Shown: positions 36,654 through 44,950, numbered from the stretch's first letter. The stretch: 64,000 nt of DNA from Crossiella sp. SN42 (GCF_023897065.1 NZ_JAMHIV010000028.1:62001-126000); one strand, 5' to 3'. Numbers and translations: made by a program. The notes: generated from the sequence alone by a model not told the origin.

Positions 36654-37592
36654 GTGAAACCCGCGCACCTCGCCCTCGCCGTACTCGTCGCCCTGATCTG
36701 GGGCCTCAACTTCGTGGTCATCCAGATCGGCCTGGCCGAGGTACCCCCGTTCCTGTTCTCCGCCCTGCGCTTCGCCGCCGCGGCGCTGCCCGCGCTGTTC
36801 TTCGTCGGCTCGCCGCGGGTGGCCTGGCGCTGGGTGCTGCTGATGGGCCTGACCCTGGGCGTGGTCAAGTTCGGCCTGCTCTTCGGCGGCATGTACGCCG
36901 GTGCGCCTGCCGGGCTGTCCTCGCTGGTGCTGCAGAGCCAGGTGCTGTTCACCGTGCTGTTCGCCACCCTGCTGCTCAAGGAGCGGCCCACCCCGCTGCG
37001 GCTGGCCGGCACCGGGATCGCGCTGGCCGGCATGGTGCTGGTGGTCGTGGACTACGGCGCGGACAGCCCGGTGGGCGCGCTGCTCATGGTGGTGGGCGCG
37101 GCCGCGGTGTGGAGCCTGACCAACATCATCACCCGGTACGCCGCCCCGCCGGACATGCTGCGGTTCATGGTGTGGGTCAGCGCGGTGCCGATCCTGCCGC
37201 TGCTCGCCCTCTCCGCCGCCTTCGAAGGCGTGGACAGCGGGCTGAACGCGTTGGCGCACCTGGACTTCGCCGGCATCGGCGCGGTGCTCTACGTGGGCTG
37301 GGCGGCCACCCTGGCCGGATTCGGCATCTGGGGCTTCCTGCTGCGGGTCTACCCGGCCACCGCGGTGGCGCCGTTCTCCCTGCTGGTGCCGGTGTTCGGC
37401 ATGTCCTCGGCCGCGCTGCTGCTGGGCGAGGCGCTGACCCCGCTGCGGCTGGCCGCCGCCGCGCTGGTCATCCTCGGCGTGGCGCTGGCCTCCGGCGTGG
37501 TCAAGGCCGGGGCGCGGCGACCAGCGTCGCACCCCGGCCCAGCCCGGCTCAGCGCTTGCGATCCCGCCGATCCCGCGCTTGTTCCTCGGTGA
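36654..37592 (+). CDS. EamA/DMT-family transporter
   Basis: The 312-residue inner-membrane protein has about ten hydrophobic helices in two EamA repeats (first LVALIWGLNFVVIQIGLAEVPP, second around VGAAAVWSLTNIITRYA). Such proteins usually export amino acids or other metabolites. GTG 36654 is preferred to an ATG at 36621, since the first helix then starts near residue 5. It is divergent from the LysR gene. The hydrophilic C-terminal tail overlaps the convergent PRC-barrel gene by 44 bases. Confidence 0.9.
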   Translation: MKPAHLALAVLVALIWGLNFVVIQIGLAEVPPFLFSALRFAAAALPALFFVGSPRVAWRWVLLMGLTLGVVKFGLLFGGMYAGAPAGLSSLVLQSQVLFTVLFATLLLKERPTPLRLAGTGIALAGMVLVVVDYGADSPVGALLMVVGAAAVWSLTNIITRYAAPPDMLRFMVWVSAVPILPLLALSAAFEGVDSGLNALAHLDFAGIGAVLYVGWAATLAGFGIWGFLLRVYPATAVAPFSLLVPVFGMSSAALLLGEALTPLRLAAAALVILGVALASGVVKAGARRPASHPGPARLSACDPADPALVPR

Positions 37593-38355
37593 CCTCGATC
37601 TGCTCCTTGCGCACCTGGCCGGAGACGGTTTCCTCCTCGGTGACCGTCTCCTTGGCCAGCCGCACCCGCTCCACCGGCACCGCCTCGGTCCGCACCACCG
37701 GCCGCTCGGCGTGCAGCGTGACCTCGTGCTCGGCCTCGCTGATCTCCGCGCCGGACATGGCCTGGTCGCGGTTGGCCTCGGTGATCGGCTCCCGCTCGAT
37801 CCTGACCTCCTCGTGCCGCACCGGCACGGTGACCTGCTGCTCCTCGGTCACCACGTACTTGCGCAGCCGCACCCGGCCGGTCTCCGTGGTCTCCGCGCCG
37901 ACCTTGAGCCGCTCCTCGGAGCGGGTCATCGCGTCATCCCGCCCGTCCGCGGCATGCCGGTCGTGCGCCGTCCGGTCGTGCGCGGACGCGGGCGTCCGAG
38001 ACCGGCCGGCCTGGGTGTCCTGGCGCGGGCCGGGCACCGCCGGGTAGCGCATGCCGTAGTAGTCGTAGAGCTGCATCTCGTCCTCGCTGGACAACCGGCC
38101 CGCGGCGTCCATCCGGGGTGCGTCGCTGACCTGCTCCTTGGTCACCGCGACCCGCAGCGTGTCACCTTCCATGCTGGCCTGGTCGAGCGGAACGAAGCTC
38201 TCCTTCAGACCGAACAGGCCGGTGCGCACGGTCGCCCACGCAGGCCGCCCGGTGCCCTCCTCCAGGTAGACCTGGCCGACCTTGCCGATCTTGGCGCCGT
38301 TCCGGTCGCAGACCTCGTCGCCGAACAACTGCGGCACCATCTGCTCGCTGATCAT
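37549..38355 (-). CDS. PRC-barrel and DUF2382 (YsnF/AvaK) domain protein
   Basis: The 268-residue protein has a PRC-barrel domain (~5-90, DEVCDRNGAKIGKVGQVYLEE), a His/Asp/Arg-rich linker and a highly charged DUF2382 domain (~145-260) with repeated Glu/Val strands (RKYVVTEEQQVTVPVRHEEV). YsnF-like proteins are general-stress proteins of unclear mechanism. Start ATG 38355 follows GGGAGGA; an ATG at 38379 is an alternative. Confidence 0.88.
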   Translation of the reverse strand: MISEQMVPQLFGDEVCDRNGAKIGKVGQVYLEEGTGRPAWATVRTGLFGLKESFVPLDQASMEGDTLRVAVTKEQVSDAPRMDAAGRLSSEDEMQLYDYYGMRYPAVPGPRQDTQAGRSRTPASAHDRTAHDRHAADGRDDAMTRSEERLKVGAETTETGRVRLRKYVVTEEQQVTVPVRHEEVRIEREPITEANRDQAMSGAEISEAEHEVTLHAERPVVRTEAVPVERVRLAKETVTEEETVSGQVRKEQIEVTEEQARDRRDRKR

Positions 38356-38488
38356 CGCTTCCGTCCTCCCGATCTCCATTCGCGTCACGCTCGGACGGAG
38401 CACGAACTGCCCGCGAGGAACCTGGGCAACCGGGAAAACGGGGCAGACCACCGGGCCGGGTTACCGCAGGGGCACCCGGTCGAGGGAA

Positions 38489-38908
38489 CTAGGACTTCTG
38501 GTCAGCCGAGTCGTCGTAGGGGCCGATGCCGAGCACCCAGGCTCGCGCGTGCGTACTGAACAGCAGCACCAGCACGCTCACGCAGTAGATCGCGCCCAGC
38601 GAGCCGATCAGCCAGCGCCCGGACGGCCCGAGGGTGTACCAGGCCACGCCGAGCAGCAGCAGCTGCAGCACCACCGCCGGCGAGCGGGCCCAGCGCTTGC
38701 CGCGCAGCAGCCCGACCGCGGTGGCGATGACCGCGGCGGTCAGGATCGCGAAGTACCCGGCCTCACCGAAGACGTTGCCCGGTTTGGGCGCGCCGTTGAG
38801 CGCGCGGACCAGCAGGGCGACCACCAGGACCACACCCGCCAGGCCCTGCAACCCGACCAGCAGACCGGCGAGGCGCACCGCGCGCGGCGCACCCAGGGCT
38901 TGTGACAT
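38489..38908 (-). CDS. Four-helix integral membrane protein (Rv3217c-like)
   Basis: The 139-residue protein has four predicted transmembrane helices (about 12-36, 50-65, 78-92, 100-117) and a short acidic C-terminus (GIGPYDDSADQKS). It occupies the position of M. tuberculosis Rv3217c, next to the lipid kinase and whiB1. Function is unknown. The start is supported by a TAGCCT -10 element 6 bases upstream. Confidence 0.82.
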   Translation of the reverse strand: MSQALGAPRAVRLAGLLVGLQGLAGVVLVVALLVRALNGAPKPGNVFGEAGYFAILTAAVIATAVGLLRGKRWARSPAVVLQLLLLGVAWYTLGPSGRWLIGSLGAIYCVSVLVLLFSTHARAWVLGIGPYDDSADQKS

Positions 38909-38914
38909 GCAGAC

Positions 38915-38920
38915 AGGCTA
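38915..38920 (-). promoter_or_regulatory. -10 element (TAGCCT) of a leaderless transcript
   Basis: On the minus strand TAGCCT ends 6 bases before the ATG of the membrane protein. Confidence 0.5.
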
Positions 38921-39057
38921 GCTATCGCCCAGTCGGGGTGGTTCGGCAGCTCACGGACGTGACTTGCACCGCATCTTGGTGATCGTCCAGGCACAACGCC
39001 GCTGCTGGGCCACCACGATCGGGTCAGGGGCGGACGGCGGAGGGTCACGGGCTGTCA

Positions 39058-39063
39058 TACGCT
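39058..39063 (+). promoter_or_regulatory. -10 element (TACGCT) of a leaderless transcript
   Basis: TACGCT ends 6 bases before the GTG start of the lipid kinase. Confidence 0.5.
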
Positions 39064-39069
39064 TCGGGT

Positions 39070-39984
39070 GTGCGCGCACTCCTCGTGGTCAATCCCCAGG
39101 CCACCGCCACCACGGCGGCGGGGCGCGATGTCATCGCCCACGCGCTGGCCAGCGACGTCAAGCTCGACGTCGTGGAGACCAGCTACCGGGGGCACGCCGC
39201 GGACGCCGCGGCGCAGGCCGCGCACGACGGTTTTGACCTCGTGGTGGCACACGGCGGGGATGGCACGGTCAACGAGGTCGTGAACGGACTGCTCTCTGAC
39301 GGCGTCCGGGACGACGTGCCGATGCTGGGTGTGGTGCCGGGCGGATCCGCGAACGTCTTCGCGCGCGCCCTTGGCCTGCCGGTGGATCCGGTGGAGGCCA
39401 CGCACCGGCTGTTGCTGGCCATCGAGACCGGCGCCCGCCGCCGGGTCGGGCTGGGCAGGGCGGACGACCGGTGGTTCACCTTCAACGCCGGGATGGGCTG
39501 GGACGCCGACGTGGTGGCCGGCGTGGAACGGCACCGGGACAAGAAGGCGACCCCGCTGCTGTACGCGCGGATGGCCGCGACCAGCTACTTCAAGCTGGAC
39601 CACGGGCACCCGAAGCTCACCGTGCACCTGCCCGATGGTGAACCGGAGACCGGGCTGCACCTGGCCTTCGTGTCCAACACCGACCCGTGGACCTATCTCG
39701 GGGACAAGCCGTTGCGGATCAATCCCGGCTCTTCCTTCGAGGATGGACTGGGTGTGTTTGCTCTGCGTAGCGTCGGGGTACCCACCGTCGTGAAGCACGT
39801 CTGGCAGATCCTGCGTCCAGGGGGAAGTCCTCAGGGCGGGAATTTGTTGCGGCGGGACGACGTTGAGTGGATTAGAGTGACCTGCGCGGAACCGGTCCGG
39901 CTTCAGGTAGACGGTGATCTGCTGGGCGAGCGGACCGATGTGCGGTTCATGTCCGTGCCCGCAGCACTCAGCGTCGCGGTGTGA
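39070..39984 (+). CDS. Diacylglycerol kinase-family lipid kinase (Rv3218-like)
   Basis: The 304-residue kinase of the DgkB/LCB5/YegS type phosphorylates a lipid such as diacylglycerol or a sphingosine-like base at the membrane face. The nucleotide-binding VVAHGGDGTVNEVVNGLL and PGGSANVFARALGLP motifs are intact, and the second domain includes GMGWDADVVAGVE and DGLGVFALRS. It is the counterpart of M. tuberculosis Rv3218, upstream of whiB1. The GTG start has a -10 element 6 bases before it. Confidence 0.9.
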   Translation: MRALLVVNPQATATTAAGRDVIAHALASDVKLDVVETSYRGHAADAAAQAAHDGFDLVVAHGGDGTVNEVVNGLLSDGVRDDVPMLGVVPGGSANVFARALGLPVDPVEATHRLLLAIETGARRRVGLGRADDRWFTFNAGMGWDADVVAGVERHRDKKATPLLYARMAATSYFKLDHGHPKLTVHLPDGEPETGLHLAFVSNTDPWTYLGDKPLRINPGSSFEDGLGVFALRSVGVPTVVKHVWQILRPGGSPQGGNLLRRDDVEWIRVTCAEPVRLQVDGDLLGERTDVRFMSVPAALSVAV

Positions 39985-40130
39985 CCTCTGCGTGATCGGG
40001 TCGTCACCTGGGCGTGACCTCCGCTAGTCAGCGGAATGTCACCCCTTGAAACCGCCAATGGAGAGCGTGTCGATCTTTCGGGTGAGTTGCCTCACCGGAT
40101 TGGATCGGGCCTCTTGACATTGCCGTAGTT

Positions 40131-40146
40131 CGTGAAAGCATTCACA
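40131..40146. promoter_or_regulatory. CRP-like box upstream of whiB1
   Basis: CGTGA-aagcat-TCACA differs from the TGTGA-N6-TCACA consensus by one base. Its centre is about 56 bases upstream of the start point expected from the -10 at 40183. The whiB1 promoter of M. tuberculosis is likewise controlled by the CRP protein Rv3676 from an upstream site. Confidence 0.7.
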
Positions 40147-40182
40147 AGCACCCACAAACACCCCCGAACCGACTATCGGCAC

Positions 40183-40188
40183 TATTGT
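40183..40188 (+). promoter_or_regulatory. Putative -10 element (TATTGT) of whiB1
   Basis: TATTGT lies 25 bases before the whiB1 ATG, leaving room for a leader of about 18 bases with its ribosome site. No good -35 is visible, as expected for an activator-dependent promoter. Confidence 0.5.
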
Positions 40189-40213
40189 TGTGCCTAGCGA
40201 GGAGCAAGGAACC

Positions 40214-40468
40214 ATGGACTGGCGCCACCGCGCGACCTGCCGCGACGAGGACCCCGAGCTGTTCTTCCCCGTTGGGAACAGCGGTCCTGCGTTGCTCCAG
40301 ATCGCCGAGGCGAAGACCGTCTGCCGCCGGTGCCCCGTGATGTCTGACTGCCTGACCTGGGCACTTGAGTCTGGACAGGACGCGGGAGTCTGGGGCGGTA
40401 TGAGCGAGGACGAGCGTCGTGCGCTGAAGCGTCGCAACGCCCGCACCCGGGCCCGCACTGGAGCCTGA
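40214..40468 (+). CDS. whiB1: WhiB1-family iron-sulfur transcription factor
   Basis: The 84-residue protein is as long as M. tuberculosis WhiB1 and has the four cluster ligands at Cys9, Cys37, Cys40 and Cys46, then GVWGG (58-62) and a basic C-terminal tail for DNA binding (KRRNARTRART). WhiB1 binds region 4 of the primary sigma factor and its [4Fe-4S] cluster reacts with nitric oxide. ATG 40214 is chosen as it matches homologues and follows an AAGGA ribosome site. A CRP-like box lies upstream, and neighbours are the lipid kinase and pdtaS, as in mycobacteria. Confidence 0.95.
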   Translation: MDWRHRATCRDEDPELFFPVGNSGPALLQIAEAKTVCRRCPVMSDCLTWALESGQDAGVWGGMSEDERRALKRRNARTRARTGA

Positions 40469-40494
40469 GAGGGTCGCAACCTCCGAACGGCCGA

Positions 40495-40537
40495 CTGACC
40501 GGCACTCGCGCGAACGAGTGCCGGTCAGTTGCTTTTT
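40495..40537 (+). terminator. Intrinsic terminator after whiB1
   Basis: A 14-bp perfect stem, CTGACCGGCACTCG (40495-40508) with 40515-40528, is followed by TTGCTTTTT. Confidence 0.9.
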
Positions 40538-40609
40538 CTGCCTCTCCGGCGAAAACCCGGGTTCTGCCGGTCGCCAACCTGACTAGATAAATCGCCGAGT
40601 CCTAATGGG

Positions 40610-42112
40610 CTAACGGCGACGTTGCAGCGGAACCCGCAGTACCGCCTCGGTGCCCTTGGTCCCCTGGCGGCGGCGCAGGCTGAGCGATCCGCGCAGTTCG
40701 GACTCCACCAGCGTGCGCACGATCTGCAGGCCGAGCCGCTCGGTGCGCTCCAGCGAGAAGCCCTGCGGCAGGCCGCGGCCGTCGTCAGTGATCACCACGT
40801 CCAGCCACTTCGCCGAGCGTTCGGCGTGCACCACCACCTCGCCGCGCTGGCCGGGGGTGTAGGCGTGCTCGAAGGCGTTCTGCACCAGCTCGGTCAGCAC
40901 CATCACCAGCGGGGTGGCCAGTTCCGCCTGCACCACGCCGAACTTGCCCTCCCGGCGGACCACCACCCTGGTCTCCGCGGTGGCCACATCGCTCATCATC
41001 GGGATCACCTGGTCCACCACGTCGTCCAGGGACACCCGCTCGTCCACCGACATGGACAGCGTCTCGTGCACCAGCGCGATCGAGGTGACCCGGCGGACCG
41101 ACTCCTCCAGCACCTGCCGCGCCTCGGCGTTGCCGGTGCGCCGGGACTGCAACCGCAGCAGCGCGGCCACCGTCTGCAGGTTGTTCTTGACCCGGTGGTG
41201 GATCTCCCTGATCGTCGCGTCCTTGGACATCAGCGCCCGGTCCCGCCTGGTCACCTCGGTGACGTCGCGGACGAGCACCAGCGCGCCAGCCGCCTTGCCG
41301 CGCGGGCGCAGCGGCAGCGCGCGGAAGAGCACGGTCGCGCCGCGGGCCTCGGCCTCCACCCTGGTGCTGGGGTTGCCGTCCAGCGCGGTGCGCATCCGCT
41401 GGGCCACCTCGGTGGCGTCGAACGGGTCGGAGACCAGCGAGCGGGTCAGCGGCGCCAGCGCCACCCCGACCAGGTCGGCGGCGTGGCCCATCCGGTGGTA
41501 GGCCGAGAGCGCGTTCGGGCTGGCGAAGACCACCGTGCCGGCCGCGTCCAGCCTGATCAGGCCGTCGCCGACCCGGGGACTGGTGTGCGCGCCGGGCGAG
41601 GGCTCCGGCGCGGGGAAGGTGCCGTCGGCGATCATCTGGCACAGGTCGGCCGCGCTGCCCAGGTAGGCGATCTCCAGCGGGCTGGGCACCCTGGGCACGG
41701 CCAGGTTGATGTCCCGGCTGAGCACCGCGATGACCTTGCCCTCGTAGCGCACCGGGATGGTCTCCCGGCGCACCGGCACGCCCAGGTGCCAGCGCGGGTC
41801 CTCCTCCCGGCAGATCCGCTCCTCCACCACCGCCCTGCGCAGCTGCGGGTGGTCCGGCGCGGCGACCACGGTGCTGACCATGTCCTCCGGGTGCGCGGTG
41901 GGCGCGGTCTGCGGGCGGGCCTGGGCCACGCACAGGAACCGCGCCTCGGCGACCCCGCCCGCGGTGGCCGCCTCCAGCGGGACCCACATCAGGAAGTCGG
42001 CGAAGGACAGGTCGGACAGCAGCTGCCATTCCCCGACCACCAGCTGCAGGTGGTCGACGGCGACCCCCGGCAGGCGGGTGTGCTCGGCGAGCAGCTCACT
42101 CAGAGTGGACAC
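40610..42112 (-). CDS. pdtaS: PdtaS-type cytosolic sensor histidine kinase
   Basis: The 500-residue soluble kinase has an N-terminal GAF-like domain (~1-150), a PAS domain (~180-290), and a HisKA_2/HATPase module with the phospho-acceptor in IREIHHRVKNNLQTVAALLRLQSRR and the ATPase motifs ELVQNAFEHAY and DDGRGLP. It matches M. tuberculosis PdtaS (Rv3220c) in architecture and position beside whiB1. Its partner PdtaR, an RNA-binding antiterminator regulator, would be encoded elsewhere. GTG 42112 is the start; it is divergent from the bL37 gene. Confidence 0.94.
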   Translation of the reverse strand: MSTLSELLAEHTRLPGVAVDHLQLVVGEWQLLSDLSFADFLMWVPLEAATAGGVAEARFLCVAQARPQTAPTAHPEDMVSTVVAAPDHPQLRRAVVEERICREEDPRWHLGVPVRRETIPVRYEGKVIAVLSRDINLAVPRVPSPLEIAYLGSAADLCQMIADGTFPAPEPSPGAHTSPRVGDGLIRLDAAGTVVFASPNALSAYHRMGHAADLVGVALAPLTRSLVSDPFDATEVAQRMRTALDGNPSTRVEAEARGATVLFRALPLRPRGKAAGALVLVRDVTEVTRRDRALMSKDATIREIHHRVKNNLQTVAALLRLQSRRTGNAEARQVLEESVRRVTSIALVHETLSMSVDERVSLDDVVDQVIPMMSDVATAETRVVVRREGKFGVVQAELATPLVMVLTELVQNAFEHAYTPGQRGEVVVHAERSAKWLDVVITDDGRGLPQGFSLERTERLGLQIVRTLVESELRGSLSLRRRQGTKGTEAVLRVPLQRRR

Positions 42113-42209
42113 GGTGGTCCATCATCCCCGAGCATCCGGCCCACTGCCGTCAGCGGCTCCCGGTCGTGACAGACTGGGGGGAAGCAAGCCCAAGACTGAG
42201 GAGAACGCG

Positions 42210-42284
42210 ATGTCCAAGCGCGCCCGCAAGAAGCGCGACCGCAAGAAGCGCGGCGCCAACCACGGCAAGCGTCCCAACGCCTGA
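42210..42284 (+). CDS. 50S ribosomal protein bL37 (24 residues)
   Basis: The 24-residue, highly basic protein begins MSKRARKKRDRKKRGANHG and ends KRPNA. It closely resembles bL37 (MAKRGRKKRDRK... in mycobacteria), a small actinobacterial large-subunit protein seen in mycobacterial ribosome structures. A ribosome site (GAGGAGA) lies 4 bases before the ATG and a terminator lies just after the stop, so it is a monocistronic gene. Genes this short are easily missed. Confidence 0.88.
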   Translation: MSKRARKKRDRKKRGANHGKRPNA

Positions 42285-42299
42285 CCGTGCGGCAGAGCA

Positions 42300-42333
42300 A
42301 AGCCCCCGGGACCGCGAGGTCTACCGGGGGCTT
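42300..42333 (+). terminator. Terminator after the bL37 gene
   Basis: AAGCCCCCGG (42300-42309) pairs with CCGGGGGCTT (42324-42333) around an inner ACC/GGT pairing. It lies between bL37 and the convergent rsrA and could serve both. Confidence 0.8.
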
Positions 42334-42365
42334 CGTGCTTTGCGGGCGCAGTGTGCGCCGCGGGC

Positions 42366-42725
42366 TCAGTCGTCCTGCTTGACCGTCTCCGGCAGCTCGA
42401 TCCGCTCGGCGCGCAGCGAGACCTCCACAGTCTTGCCTTCGGGACCGCACTCCACGGTCACCTCGGCCTGCTCCAGCACGGTCCTGCGGATGGTGGCGCG
42501 CAGCCGCTGCTTGAGCGTGTCCGGGGCGGCCTCCCCGCCGCACTTGCGGGCCAGCAGGGCCTTGAGGTACTCGTCGATGCCGTACTGCTCCAGGCACGGG
42601 CTGCACTCGTTCAGGTGCTGGCGCAGCAGCTCCCGGCGGGACTTGTCGCATTCCTGGTCCAGGAACAGCCAGACCTCGGCGAGCACGTCCTTGCAGTGGG
42701 TCTCGTGGGGTTCGCCGCAACTCAT
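42366..42725 (-). CDS. rsrA: Zinc-binding anti-sigma factor RsrA/RshA
   Basis: The 119-residue redox-sensing anti-sigma factor of the ZAS family has ligands at Cys11, His37, Cys41 and Cys44 (HLNECSPC), the same positions as in Streptomyces RsrA. Reduced, Zn-bound RsrA holds SigR; a thiol-oxidation disulfide releases it. The ATG overlaps the sigR stop (ATGA), giving coupled translation. The C-terminus beyond residue ~75 is variable. Confidence 0.94.
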   Translation of the reverse strand: MSCGEPHETHCKDVLAEVWLFLDQECDKSRRELLRQHLNECSPCLEQYGIDEYLKALLARKCGGEAAPDTLKQRLRATIRRTVLEQAEVTVECGPEGKTVEVSLRAERIELPETVKQDD

Positions 42726-43351
42726 GACCCGGCCACCTCCTGGGCGGCCCGGCCGCGCAGGAAGCCGCGGTCCTTGGCCACGTCGGTGAGCGACTCCTTG
42801 AGCTGGCGGCGGCCGCGGTGCAGCCGGGACATCACGGTGCCGATGGGCGTGCCCATGATCTCGGCGATCTCCTTGTACGCGAACCCCTCGACGTCGGCGA
42901 GGTAGACCGCCATCCGGAAGTCCTCCGGCAGCTGCTGGAGGGCGTTCTTGACGTCGCTGTCCGGCAGCCGGTCCAGCGCCTCCACCTCGGCCGAGCGCAG
43001 ACCGGTGCTGCTGTGCCGCTCGGCCTGGGCGAGCTGCCAGTCGGCGATCTCGTCGGTCGGCGACTGCTGCGGCTGGCGCTGCTTGCGCCGGTAGCCGTTG
43101 ATGTAGGTGTTGGTCAGGATGCGGTACAGCCAGGCCTTGAGGTTGGTGCCCTCGGCGAAGGAGGAGAAGGCGGAGTACGCCTTCAGGAAGGTCTCCTGCA
43201 CGAGGTCCTCGGCGTCGGCCGGGTTGCGGGTCATCCGCAGCGCGGCCGCGTACAGCTGGTCGAGCAGCGGCATCGCGTCCCGCTCGAAGCGGGCGGCGCG
43301 GTCGTCCGCTGTCTCGTCCTCGGTTCTGGTCTCTGGTGCGGTGCCTGGCAC
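42722..43351 (-). CDS. sigR: RNA polymerase sigma factor SigR/SigH (thiol-oxidative stress)
   Basis: This is an ECF sigma factor of 209 residues from GTG 43351, which has a good ribosome site (AAGGGAG), and the length resembles M. tuberculosis SigH. Region 2 contains [18 protein letters not shown] and [21 protein letters not shown]; region 4 contains [29 protein letters not shown]. The frame stays open upstream. An ATG at 43507 would give a form 52 residues longer, similar to the unstable SigR' of Streptomyces coelicolor. It is controlled by RsrA and, by its promoter, by itself. Confidence 0.95.
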   Translation of the reverse strand: MPGTAPETRTEDETADDRAARFERDAMPLLDQLYAAALRMTRNPADAEDLVQETFLKAYSAFSSFAEGTNLKAWLYRILTNTYINGYRRKQRQPQQSPTDEIADWQLAQAERHSSTGLRSAEVEALDRLPDSDVKNALQQLPEDFRMAVYLADVEGFAYKEIAEIMGTPIGTVMSRLHRGRRQLKESLTDVAKDRGFLRGRAAQEVAGS

Positions 43352-43528
43352 CTGGCTCCCTTCCCGCACGCCGGAGCGTGGGCTTGGGGTTGTGGTAACA
43401 ACCGCCGGCAGCTCCACCACGGGAAATGTCGGCGTCGGTGCTGAGGATACGCCGCGCAGCGCGCCTCGGCCGGGCCGCGCGGCGGCAGGGCGGAGCGGGC
43501 AGGTCATCTCGGTTCCCACGATCGGCAC

Positions 43529-43554
43529 AACGCGGCGGCGGCCGTGCGCATTCC
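43529..43554 (-). promoter_or_regulatory. SigR-type autoregulatory promoter
   Basis: On the minus strand GGAAT (43554-43550) and GTT (43531-43529) are separated by exactly 18 bases, the SigR/SigH consensus. Transcription would start near 43522, about 15 bases before the ATG of the longer SigR form. Confidence 0.8.
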
Positions 43555-43589
43555 GCGATATCCGGCGGCGTGCGCCACACATCGCGATC

Positions 43590-43595
43590 TAGGCT
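43590..43595 (+). promoter_or_regulatory. -10 element (TAGGCT) of a leaderless transcript
   Basis: TAGGCT ends 8 bases before the ATG at 43604 and supports that start. Confidence 0.55.
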
Positions 43596-43603
43596 CTCCG
43601 GTC

Positions 43604-44083
43604 ATGGCGGGACGAGGGACTCCGGCGACCGCGCTGCTGGCCAAGCAGCGGATCGCGCACACGCTGCACTCCTACGACCACGATCCGCGGCACGACTCCT
43701 ACGGCCTGGAGGCGGCCGAGGCGCTCGGGCTGGCGCCGGAGCGGGTGTTCAAGACGCTGGTCGCCGAGGTGGACGGGGCGCTGGCGGTGGGGGTGGTGCC
43801 GGTCACCGCGCAGCTGGACCTCAAGGCGCTGGCCGCGGCGCTGGGCGGCAAGAAGGCCAAGATGGCCGTGGTCGCCGACGCGGAGCGGGCCACCGGTTAT
43901 GTGGCGGGCGGGATCTCGCCGCTGGGGCAGAAGAAGCGGCTGCCGCTGGTGCTGGACGACTCGGCCAACGGCTTCGAGACGATCTTCTGCAGCGCCGGGC
44001 GGCGCGGGCTGGAAGTGGAGCTCTCCCCCGCCGACCTGGCCACCCTGACCAAGGCCGTGCTGGCCCCGATCGCGGCCGCCTGA
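43604..44083 (+). CDS. YbaK/EbsC-family aminoacyl-tRNA deacylase (Cys-tRNA(Pro) type)
   Basis: This 159-residue YbaK-fold protein probably removes Cys mischarged on tRNA-Pro. It has VFKTLVAEVDGALAVGVVP with the conserved Lys, GGKKAKMAVVADAERATGYVAGGISPLGQKKRLP, and the C-terminal FCSAGRRGLEVELSPADL. It is divergent from sigR and has its own leaderless promoter, giving start ATG 43604. PPK2 follows 36 bases later with a separate -10 element. Confidence 0.9.
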   Translation: MAGRGTPATALLAKQRIAHTLHSYDHDPRHDSYGLEAAEALGLAPERVFKTLVAEVDGALAVGVVPVTAQLDLKALAAALGGKKAKMAVVADAERATGYVAGGISPLGQKKRLPLVLDDSANGFETIFCSAGRRGLEVELSPADLATLTKAVLAPIAAA

Positions 44084-44107
44084 CCAGCGGGATCGGCGCG
44101 GGCTGGC

Positions 44108-44113
44108 TACGCT
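44108..44113 (+). promoter_or_regulatory. -10 element (TACGCT) of a leaderless transcript
   Basis: TACGCT ends 6 bases before the ATG of the polyphosphate kinase 2 gene. Confidence 0.5.
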
Positions 44114-44119
44114 GCGCGG

Positions 44120-44950
44120 ATGGCCAGGAAGTCGGTTCGGGACGTGCTGCGGCTGGACACGGTGGACCTCGCGGCGCTGGATCCCGCGGGCCGCCCGATC
44201 GGTCCGAAGAACAAGAAAGAGGCGGCCGAGGAGCTGGCCGACACCGGCGCGGAGCTGGCCGACCTGCAGGAGGCGCTCTACGCCGAGGACCAGCGCGCGG
44301 TGCTGCTGGTGTTGCAGGGCATGGACACCTCCGGCAAGGGCGGCACCATCCGGCACGTGGTCGGGCTGGTGAACCCGCAGGGCCTGCACATCGCCTCGTT
44401 CAAGAAGCCGACCCCGGCCGAGCGCAGGCACCACTTCCTGTGGCGGGTGCGCAAGCTGCTGCCGGAGCCGGGCCGGATCGGCGTGTTCGACCGCTCGCAC
44501 TACGAGGACGTGCTGGTGCCCAAGGTCGAGGGCCAGCTCAGCGCGGCCGGGGCGCGCACCCGCTACCGGGAGATCAACGACTTCGAGCGCGAGCTGGCCG
44601 AGTCGGGGGTGACCGTGCTGAAGTGCTTCCTGCACATCTCGCCGGATGTGCAGCGGGAACGGCTGCTGGCCAGGCTGGACGATCCGCGCAAGCACTGGAA
44701 GTACACCCCGGCCGACATCGACGGCCGGTCGAAGTGGTCCCGCTACCAGCAGGCCTACACCGCGGCGCTCAAGCACTGCTCGGCCACGCCCTGGTACGCG
44801 GTGCCCGCGGACCGGAAGTGGTACCGGAACTGGGCGGTGAGCCGCCTGCTGCTGGAGACCCTGCGAGAGCTGGACCCGAAGTTCCCGCCCCCCGCCTACG
44901 ACATCGAGGCGGAGAAGGCGCGCTTGCTCAACGCGGACCCACTGGCCTAG
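44120..44950 (+). CDS. Polyphosphate kinase 2 family protein
   Basis: The 276-residue PPK2-family kinase transfers phosphate between polyphosphate and nucleotides. Walker A is LQGMDTSGKGGTIRHV, Walker B is GVFDRSHYEDVLVPKV, and the lid region RLDDPRKHWKYTPADIDGRSKW is present. Single-domain PPK2s of this kind (class I or III) may phosphorylate ADP, GDP or AMP, and class cannot be called safely. M. tuberculosis has ppk2 (Rv3232c) in the same neighbourhood. It ends four bases into the stop of the convergent hydrolase. Confidence 0.93.
   Translation: MARKSVRDVLRLDTVDLAALDPAGRPIGPKNKKEAAEELADTGAELADLQEALYAEDQRAVLLVLQGMDTSGKGGTIRHVVGLVNPQGLHIASFKKPTPAERRHHFLWRVRKLLPEPGRIGVFDRSHYEDVLVPKVEGQLSAAGARTRYREINDFERELAESGVTVLKCFLHISPDVQRERLLARLDDPRKHWKYTPADIDGRSKWSRYQQAYTAALKHCSATPWYAVPADRKWYRNWAVSRLLLETLRELDPKFPPPAYDIEAEKARLLNADPLA

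Noticed and set aside
40114-40119. TTGACA upstream of whiB1 as a -35 box
   Set aside because: No -10 lies 16-19 bases downstream; the TATTGT at 40183 is too far away. The CRP-like box with the -10 at 40183 is a better reading.
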